Part shown: piece after piece, positions 57,106-64,000 of the stretch
How the letters are laid out: each line of letters starts with the position of its first letter
Numbering within the stretch: the first letter of the stretch is position 1
Source: Parietaria judaica
Taxonomy: Eukaryota; Streptophyta; Magnoliopsida; Rosales; Urticaceae
NCBI GenBank assembly: GCA_954871525.1
Contig: OX940871.1
Span: forward strand, 26,634,586-26,698,585
Length of the DNA: 64,000 nt
Reading direction: 5' to 3'
The notes under the pieces: generated by a model
Told to the model about the DNA's origin: nothing
Database searches by the model: none
What the model saw: the letters and a program-made list of their open reading frames with translations, nothing else
Position numbers and translations under genes: made by a program

Positions 57106-57261
57106 ATGACGAATCCTTACTACAAACCCCTCGGTTCGTCCCGAGGGGCCCCAACCTCCTTCCACCACCCATCCCCACCAACCGTTGGCATTGCCAACTA
57201 CCAGGGACGAGGCTTTGGCGGGGCGATTAGCAGTCAACCGATTCATCAATACTCGTATTAA
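57106..57261 (+). CDS. Small ORF, 51 aa, possible TE first-ORF fragment
   Basis: ATG at 57106 opens MTNPYYKPLGSSRGAPTSFH and runs to TAA at 57259-57261. The product is Pro/Gly/Ser-rich with GIANYQGRGFGG. About 150 bp upstream is CCCAATAAATACC followed by a CT-rich leader, a layout that recalls the promoter and ORF of the hAT at 31507. A similar composition in a compatible frame resumes at about 58310 (SHTLQISSLPTAATSPHLNE), so the ORF may be split by an insertion at 57262-58305. Not recognised as a known protein. Confidence 0.3.
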   Translation: MTNPYYKPLGSSRGAPTSFHHPSPPTVGIANYQGRGFGGAISSQPIHQYSY

Positions 57262-58538
57262 ATTTATTGCCTTATGATCACAACGGTCATTAAATTCATA
57301 AATTACAAACCATCAGTCGGATTGAGTCGGTTCTAAAAGATAAATTTATCAGCATTGAATTTCCAACAACTTTCCACTTGATCACAAAGTTCACTTCCAT
57401 CATATTTTGTTAGTTAAATTTTTTGTGCCAAATTTTGGTACTTTTATCGCGGGTACTAAAAATTATTTTTTGAAATTTGACACAAACTTCATTTTTAATT
57501 ATTATGTCATATGTGTAAATATTAAAAATATTTTATCGTGTACATTTCGTCCGTTCAGGAATTATCCTGGGGACCATGGACCCATTTCACTTAAGCTCCA
57601 ACAAACTGCTACAAGTTCGTTCTCTTCGGTATTATTTCACTTTAAACCCGAAGTTGGACTCTTGAATGAAATGTTATATATTATTCCCTTTATAGTAAGT
57701 TTTCCATTGATATAATCAAATTCAGCTTATTGATGTTTCATTTGATGATTCACAAAAAAAGCATGTGGTTTACCGTTTAGCCCCTTAATGCATTTTCATC
57801 ATTAACTCAATAAGTGATATTATAAGTGACCCACTTATGATTACGAGGCATAAGCTGCGCATGAGTCAATATTGATTCTCATGACCGATAATTAGAAGAA
57901 CCATCATGACTCTGAAGAGAGCGGAGTGATGTCCGAATCTGTAAGCAAGTCGCTTCATACTTAATGCACTCCTAGTGAGTGTGACACACTTTTATCCGGA
58001 ATATGATTTTACCGCTTACTCACATTAATGACTTTATACAATAAATGAGCTCCCACCCAGTTAATTAAGTCATAGACACTTTAAGTTCATTTATTATGAT
58101 TATTAATTATTCTTCACATTGACTCGGTATTATGATAATAATATAATTGCATTTTATTAGGAACTATGGAAACCATTTTATTTTACTCAGTAAGAAACTA
58201 TACGAAGATTAACATAAAACCAACATCTTTAATCAACGATAAATCATAATCTTTTCCATGGGGTAAATATTATATGGTTTAAGGACACATGTCCAACAGA
58301 AGTTCGCATACGCTACAAATTTCTTCTTTACCAACCGCTGCCACTAGTCCACACCTCAACGAATTTGACAAATAGTGCAAAACTCCGCCGTACCTTTTAT
58401 CGGCTTATCGCTATCCGCTATAATAGACGTTCAAAGATAGTGGCGATTGAACTGACTAGAACATTCAATATTATCATTGATGGTGCGTGACATATTAATG
58501 ATATCGGTGTTCACGGTTTTTTTGAAAGCAGTCTTCTC
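57262..58538. other. AT-rich DNA, possibly an inserted LTR-like segment
   Basis: The stretch 57408-58298 begins TGTTAG and ends CCAACA, as some Copia LTRs do, and contains LTR-like phrases (AATGAGCTCCCACCCAGTTA). Flanking 5-bp repeats do not match, so it is not called as a solo LTR. No gene is present. Confidence 0.3.
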
Positions 58539-59145
58539 TGTAGGTTATGCCCAAACCCGATATTGTATCTTTCGGGTTATCGGATATCGATCCGAATCCG
58601 TAACGGACATAGCGGGCCCACTTGGGCCCGAATGATAATTATGAGTACACTTAATTAATTAAGAATTAATTAATTAAAGCTTATTAAGCTTTAACTAAAG
58701 CCCATTAGGTTTTATGATATTAGGTATTATAAATACCTAATCATGGCTCATAAAAAACACTAATCCAAACCCTAGCACACAGAGAGAATTCGACCTCCTC
58801 TCCCTAGAAGGAAGTCGAATTTTGCTAGGTCCCTAGTTCGTCATCCAAACACCGAGAAGGATCTAACCTATCCTCCGAGGTGTTTTCCGGTCATCAAGAT
58901 GTTCCCGAGTGACGTGGTGGACGACTTAGAGGCACTACACTTGAAGTTCTCATCCCTAGAACACTCACCACAATCGGCCAGCTTCAGAATCGGCAAAAGT
59001 CAATCGTTTTTGGTACTGTTGGCAAAAGTACCAAAGTTTGGTAACGATCTCTAATTCGATATCTTTATAATCTTAATTATTCTAGATCTATGTTGTTCGA
59101 TATCCCGTGATTCCTCAGGATTGAGAAAGAGTCATCGAAAACCCA
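58539..59145 (+). repeat. 5' LTR
   Basis: Starts TGTAGGTTATGCCC and ends ...ACCCA. It contains a TATA-like TATTATAAATACCTAA near 58725. The end is placed 5 bp before the primer-binding site and is approximate, because the 3' LTR end is not in the window. Confidence 0.85.
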
Positions 59146-59149
59146 ATAG

Positions 59150-59165
59150 AGGCATCAGAGCCGGT
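59150..59165 (+). other. Primer-binding site (initiator tRNA-Met type)
   Basis: AGGCATCAGAGCCGG is close to the usual TGGTATCAGAGCC of Copia elements, a few bases after the LTR. Confidence 0.75.
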
Positions 59166-60722
59166 CTGAGTAAATTTTGAAAATTAGATATGTTATCCGA
59201 AATAATTTTATGAATTTTTCGGTATGATTAGATTTTCAGTGGGGGTAATAGAAAATTAATTGTGTTAATTTTTTAGTGTGTTCGGGATACGTTTTAGAAT
59301 CGGGATTCGATTTTATTTTAATTTTAAACAATAAAATAAAATTATAAAGGGGAGACACAACTGGCGGCACCACCACCGTGACCGGCGGCGACGACGTCGC
59401 CGCCGTGGTCCGGGCGGCGCCGCTAGACATGCCTCCCACTATATTTTGGGATCGGCTAGGGTTTTGGAAACCCTAGCCAAACAATAATCGGGCCTGGTTT
59501 ATGAACCAGGCCCACGGGCTGGGTCAAATTCAACCCAAAACCCCACCCGGATCCGGGTAGACCCAACCCGGGTCCGACCCGGATCCGGGTCAAACCTCTC
59601 GCCCGGGTCCAATTGGACCTGGGTCTGACCTGTTCTCGGGCAAGGGCTACATGCCCTGCCCAATCTGCTTGGGCTGCCCGAAGGCAGCCCGTACGAGCCC
59701 GGGTCAAGCCCGTGTTCGTATCCTGGTCCAATATTTAATTTTAATTTATATTTTCATTATTTTGAAAATGATTAAATTGTTATATTGTTTTTAATTGTAA
59801 TTAAATATGAATGAATTAGTTATAAGTTTGAAAATCTAATATGTGAAGAGATAAAAGTTTATAAATGTGATTTATCTAACTTTTATGTTAATTGCCTTAT
59901 CATGTTTAATGTTTTAATATTATTCATAATTTGATTTATACATGGTTATTAATCAAAATTATTCAATTTGAATAATACTTAATTAGATTAAGTTTATGAA
60001 CATACATTTTAATTATTAATGTAATAAGAAATGTGAAAACATTATTGAATAAATAATCATTATAATAATTAATAGATTATTTATAAATATATATAGGAAT
60101 TTATATATATATATATATAATATCACGAATATGTCTTGAAATTGGATTGTGCATTACATATTTGTTAGTCTTAAAAGTCAAATTTTATTAAGTTAATCAC
60201 GTTTGTTCTAAGGCTAAGTAAGTAAGGATCACACTAAACCCCTCAATAAATATTAGGTATTTAGTCTTCCACAGGCTGAATCCTCGATCTAATTGTATAT
60301 GGTCTTAGTGCATCTTTAACCCAAAAGAGTACTTTTATTCATTACATTTAGACGCGTAGGGAGACCTATACTGTCCGCCGATTCATCATGTGGGTTTACC
60401 TAACCGAGTACTCTAATCTGACTAGATATCGTAGACAAATTTTGAAATCGATTAGAATGTATATGAAAATTCGTTTTTCTATTCTAAACATCATAGATAA
60501 TATATGATATTAGTGCAAGAGTTGATTTTCTCTGAGTGATAAGTTAATGAGATTGATGAGGGTAACTTTTTCATTAATAAACCAAGAAATATTATATAAG
60601 TCTTTATAATACATTTGTAACATCTTTATTATAATAAATATAATTTGTAATTTACATGTTAATACTAGAATTCATATTGTGCTTATTCAATTTTTACTTT
60701 TATATCATGTAGAACTTGAACA
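59166..60722. other. Copia leader region with GC-rich insert
   Basis: No gene. The section 59355-59435 is GGCGGC/GACGACGTCGCC-rich, and 59520-59740 repeats the words CCCGGGTC, CCGGATCCGGGTC and GGGCTGCC. These are sharply different from the AT-rich rest of the leader (59745-60700). The GC-rich part gives long open frames on the minus strand with no domain. Confidence 0.6.
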
Positions 60723-61602
60723 ATGTCTAACAAGTCACTAAGATCGATCCTTGAGAAGGAAAACGTCTTAAACGGAAAGAATTTTTCCGGAACGGCAAAG
60801 ACGCCTCAAAGTAGTGCTCATGCACGAAAAGAAGGAGGCCATCATCATTGATGCGCCTTCTGCTGAACCACCTGCTACTGCGACCCGAGCAGACAAGGAT
60901 GGTTATAAGAAGTATAATGACGATGCTGCTGAAGTAGCTTGTCTCATTTTGGCGACCATGACTTCAAACCTCATGGAACAGCATGAAAACATGTTTGCGT
61001 GGGAAATGATTCAACATCTTAAGAAGATGTATGAAAGTGAAGCATGTCACACTAGATTCAGGATAATGAGAAATTTGCTGAGAGCAAAATTACCTGAAGG
61101 AAACAATGTACATGATCATGTTCTGAAAATGATCTCCTGGTCAGAAAGTTTGACGAGGCAGGAGATAAAGATCCTTGAAGATGTGTACATTGATATAGTG
61201 TTGAAATCTCTCCTTAATTCTTATAATCAGTTTATACTGAATTATAATATGTATTCTGAAAAGAAAAGTTTGCATCAACTTCACAACATGTTGCAGACAA
61301 CTGAGGTAAATGTACCCAGAGGAAATGCCAAGAATGTCATGGCAATCAAAAAATTCAACGGGAAGAAGCAAGTTGTTCAGAAAAGGAAAGGAAAGGGTCC
61401 AAATAACCTAAAGGTTAAGGCGAAAGCCATGAAACCTAAGGTTGGACCCACCCTCGATCTTAAGTGTTTTCACTGCGACAAGAGGGGACACTGGAAGAGA
61501 AACTATCCCCAATATCTTGCAGAGATGAGGAAGATGAAGAAGAGTGGGGACTCCATCACATGTATAAATGTTATAGAAATAAATCTTACAACTTCTAAAG
61601 AT
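60723..61602 (+). pseudogene. Copia gag, frameshifted, damaged zinc knuckle
   Basis: ATG at 60723 starts MSNKSLRSILEKENVLNGKN, typical of the gag N-terminus. Near 60787-60795 the frame slips: downstream sequence (RRLKVVLMHEKKEAIIIDAP) is in the next frame, and the usual DW after the NGKNF motif is missing. The rest is the conserved gag core (TMTSNLMEQHENMFAWEM, ...LRAKLPEGNNVHDHVLKM). The zinc knuckle reads CFHCDKRGHWKRNY, so the final Cys of CX2CX4HX4C is Tyr. Gag forms the virus-like particle. A stop at 61603 ends the frame. Confidence 0.9.
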
Positions 61603-61605
61603 TGA

Positions 61606-62766
61606 GTATTAGATACAGCATGCGGTAGTCATATTTGTACTGACATGCAGACCTTGAAGAAAAGTAAGATACTGAAAATGACAAAGCTGTCATTTAAAGG
61701 GACCTATGAGAGAATGAATTGACTTTTGGAACTCATACATTCTGATGTATATGGTCCAATGCCAATTCAGGCTAAAGGAGGTTTTAGATATTTCATTACG
61801 TTTACTGATGACTTCAGTAGATATTGTTATGTTTATATAATGAAACACAAATCCGAATCACTTGAAAAGTTCAAGCAATTCAAGAATGAAGCTGAAAATC
61901 AGTTAAGCAAGAAAGTAAAAGCAATCCGATTTGATCGAGGAGGCGAATACTTGAGCGATGAATTTAAAGCTTACCTCAATGACATGGGAATAGTGTCATC
62001 ATTAACTCCTCCAGGAACACCTCAATTAAATGGTGTTTCTGAAAGAAGAAATCGAACCTTGTTGGACATGGTCCGATCAATAATGAACAAAACAGATTTA
62101 CCCGAGTCCCTATGGGGGCATGCACTTATGACAGCCGCTACCACACTAAAGTGTGTGCCATCAAAGACGGTTCCTTCAACACCATATGAGATGTGGAAAG
62201 GAAGAAAACCCAATCTACAGTTCATGAGAATCTGGGGATGTGAGACATGTGTCAAGACATTAATGTCTGACAAACTCAGCCCCAAATCTATAAAATACAA
62301 CTTTGTGGGATACCCAAAAGAAACTGCTGGGTACTACTTCTATCAGAAAAACACTGGCAAAATCATCATTGCCAAAACTGGTATATTCTTAGAAGATAAT
62401 TTTCTCTCTAGAAAGTCTAGTGGGAGAAACATTGTTCTTTATGAAGAACAAGAACCACAAGATCAAAATGAACAAGAAATGGACACAGAAGAAGCTCAAA
62501 CATCTGGTTATACGCACCATGATCAAATCATGAATGATAACACTATAAAGGAAGTTGTTCTTAACGAGGAAGTTAATGATGAGATCATCAACGAACCACC
62601 TCAAGAAAACATAACTCTATACGATGTCCCCATTCAAGATGGGATAAATGAGCAACCTGATTACACACTGACATCTCGAAGATCAACCAGAGAGATTCAA
62701 CCTCCTCTGAAATTGAATCTTCTTGTTTCAATAGAAGACGAAACAGTTCATGAGGATGAGGATTAA
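61606..62766 (+). pseudogene. Copia pol fragment: protease remnant and integrase core
   Basis: The TGA at 61603-61605 stands where the family has a Trp codon before VLDTACGSHIC, so a TGG-to-TGA change joins or separates gag and pol. The protease motif is DTA instead of the usual D(S/T)G. After about 15 more codons the sequence jumps to KMTKLSFKGT, the segment after the integrase HHCC zinc domain, so most of the protease and the zinc domain are deleted. Another TGA lies at 61720. The integrase core keeps all three acidic residues: HSDVYGPM, RFDRGGEYLS and GVSERRNRTLLD. It ends at 62766; the next few codons (DKEAMSGDDSE) are the start of the missing reverse transcriptase. Confidence 0.9.
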
Positions 62767-63638
62767 GAACCTGAGTCTGACAAAGAAGCAATGTCAGGAG
62801 ATGACTCAGAGATATTCTTATACATAGAGGCACTAGTCAGAATGACTAACAGTGCTGGAATGACTCGCACTCTAAGATTTCTCACATGGAAACAAAACCT
62901 TAAAATAAGGGGACACTGAGAAACTTAGAGATATGAAGAAAGACTCCAAAGTTTGAGAAACATCATGAGTACATCACTGGGTAAATCACATACTTAGATT
63001 ATAACTCAATGCTTACTATAATAGGAAAGTTATAACAACTATAGTTGGGCATGTGATGAAACTTGAAGGATGGAATGATATTTCAAGAAAACATGCATCT
63101 CCCCATTCGTCTTGGGGAAATTCACTCAGGGCCTTTTGAATAATATAAGTAAATCAAAACTATGGCCATAGTCAAAACAAAGTGTTTTTTTTTTTGGTGT
63201 TTCAATACTAATACTCGAATCAGAAAAATAGAGTACGGCTTAAACAGATGTGCCAAACCATGATCTGTGCCAAATCTAGAGTAGTAAAGATGTTGAAGGA
63301 ATCAATCACATGGTTCTTCATAATTAACTTATATAAAAGGGGATTCCAAAATTTTGTAGATTGGGAAGTGATGTCTAGGTGGATGCCACTCACTTCTAGT
63401 ATACTCTAACTGAGTATGTGGCCAACACAACAGAATCCTAAAGAGTCACACCGAACTCGCAACGGAAACGAAATACGATAACTAATTTACAACGAAACAA
63501 ATTTCAGTTGTAACTTTGATGAATCAGGCATGAGTAGCTGAGAAGATGTACATATAAGTATATAACCCAATATGGCATTTTCGAGTAATACTTTATGTGA
63601 AGGACGTGCACGGAGATAACCAATCTGGTGCGTTCGTG
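62767..63638 (+). pseudogene. Degraded Copia 3' region, reverse transcriptase largely deleted
   Basis: After the RT N-terminal trace, no YVDD motif or other RT/RNase H block can be read. Short stretches such as ACATCACTGGGTAAATCACATA and the phrase before the polypurine tract (GATAACCAATCTGGTGCG) look like relics of the RNase H C-terminus and 3' untranslated region. There are many stops in all frames. Confidence 0.65.
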
Positions 63639-63650
63639 CAAGTGGGAGAT
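63639..63650 (+). other. Polypurine tract
   Basis: CAAGTGGGAGAT immediately precedes the 3' LTR. AAGTGGGAGA is the expected primer for plus-strand synthesis in Copia elements. Confidence 0.85.
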
Positions 63651-64000
63651 TGTAGGTTATGCCCGAACCCGATATTGTATCTTTCGGGTTATCGGATATC
63701 GACCCGAATCCATAACCGACATAGCGGGCCCACTTGGGCCCGAGTGATAATTATGAGTACACTTAATTAATTAAGAATTAATTAATTAAAGGTTATTGGG
63801 CTTTGACTAAAGCCCATTAGGTTTTAAGATATTAGGTATTATAAATACCTAATCATGACTCATAAAACACTAATCCAAACCCTAGCACACAGAGAGAATT
63901 CGACCTCCCCGCCCTAGAAGGAAGTCGAATTTTGCTAGCTCCCCAGTTCTGTATCGGTTCGTCATCCAAACACCGATAAGGATCTAACCTATCCTCCGAG
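63651..64000 (+). repeat. 3' LTR, truncated by the window end
   Basis: Matches 58539 onwards over 350 bp with a few substitutions and small indels (for example CCCGAACCC for CCCAAACCC, and an extra TCTGTATCGG stretch near 63948). The differences imply some time since insertion. Confidence 0.93.

Larger units (their letters stand above)
58539..64000 (+). mobile_element. Copia-type LTR retrotransposon, right end outside the window
   Basis: The 5' LTR (58539-59145) and 3' LTR (from 63651) both start TGTAGGTTATGCCC and are nearly identical over the visible 350 bp. A tRNA-iMet-type primer-binding site follows the 5' LTR, and a purine-rich tract precedes the 3' LTR. The order gag, protease, integrase is that of Copia elements (integrase before reverse transcriptase). 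The reverse transcriptase and RNase H are almost entirely missing (after 62766), and gag, protease and integrase carry lesions. It therefore depends on other elements for any movement. The total length would be about 5.7 kb. Confidence 0.95.

Noticed and set aside
57408..58298. Solo Copia LTR (TG...CA boundaries)
   Set aside because: The flanking 5-bp sequences do not match and no second copy is in the window; left only as a possibility in the regional note.
59236..59731. Minus-strand open frames in the Copia leader
   Set aside because: Gly/Ala/Arg-rich products of the GC-rich repeat block, with no domain.

Overview
This is a 64 kb piece of a plant nuclear genome, most likely a eudicot. The evidence is intron-bearing genes with plant-specific families, long AT-rich spacers and dense nesting of MULE, hAT, CACTA, SINE and Copia elements. 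I found no rRNA, tRNA, CRISPR or prokaryotic operon structure. All splice models were built by eye from reading frame, GT/AG sites and remembered family sequence.

Host genes. Three could be assembled. (1) A DCL-type (DUF3223) chloroplast gene lies on the minus strand at 4677-7831 with three exons and an intact frame. (2) A CLASRP/SWAP-type SR-like splicing-regulator gene lies on the plus strand at about 9461-14888. Its 13 exons stay in frame to the stop, but the family's usual start codon is missing. (3) A two-exon GC-rich gene of unknown function lies on the plus strand at 50923-52240. DCL and the splicing gene diverge from a repeat-filled 1.6 kb region. Two orphan terminal exons (3115-3302 and 40741-40881, both minus) may be gene relics.

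Mobile DNA. The dominant structure is a MULE of about 14.3 kb (15777-30085) set in an ATT microsatellite. It carries a broken mudrA transposase on the minus strand and an eight-exon DUF1985-like passenger gene on the plus strand. Its introns and spacers are packed with GTAAC...GTTAC palindromes, in places at an exact 20-bp period. Intron 4 of the passenger holds a CACTA-like element of about 4.2 kb, which itself contains a MULE MITE (9-bp TSD), an hAT MITE (8-bp TSD), a third inverted-repeat element and a captured exon. Further right are an internally deleted hAT (31507-33886, perfect 8-bp TSD) with two CpG-rich relatives (47567-47855, 55534-55804), a second MULE MITE (33971-35124, 10-bp TSD), another hAT MITE family (35372-35831, 53012-53475), two SINE copies and several short tandem duplications. 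The right end is a Copia LTR retrotransposon from 58539 to past the window edge; it lacks most of its reverse transcriptase and carries several lesions.

How it fits together. The stretches 1-3100, 35832-47566, 47880-50800 and 52250-57100 are AT-rich intergenic DNA with repeats and no gene I can support. The MULE is the most unusual object: an autonomous-style layout with a degraded transposase, a passenger gene that is nearly whole, and element-wide palindromes confined to non-coding parts.
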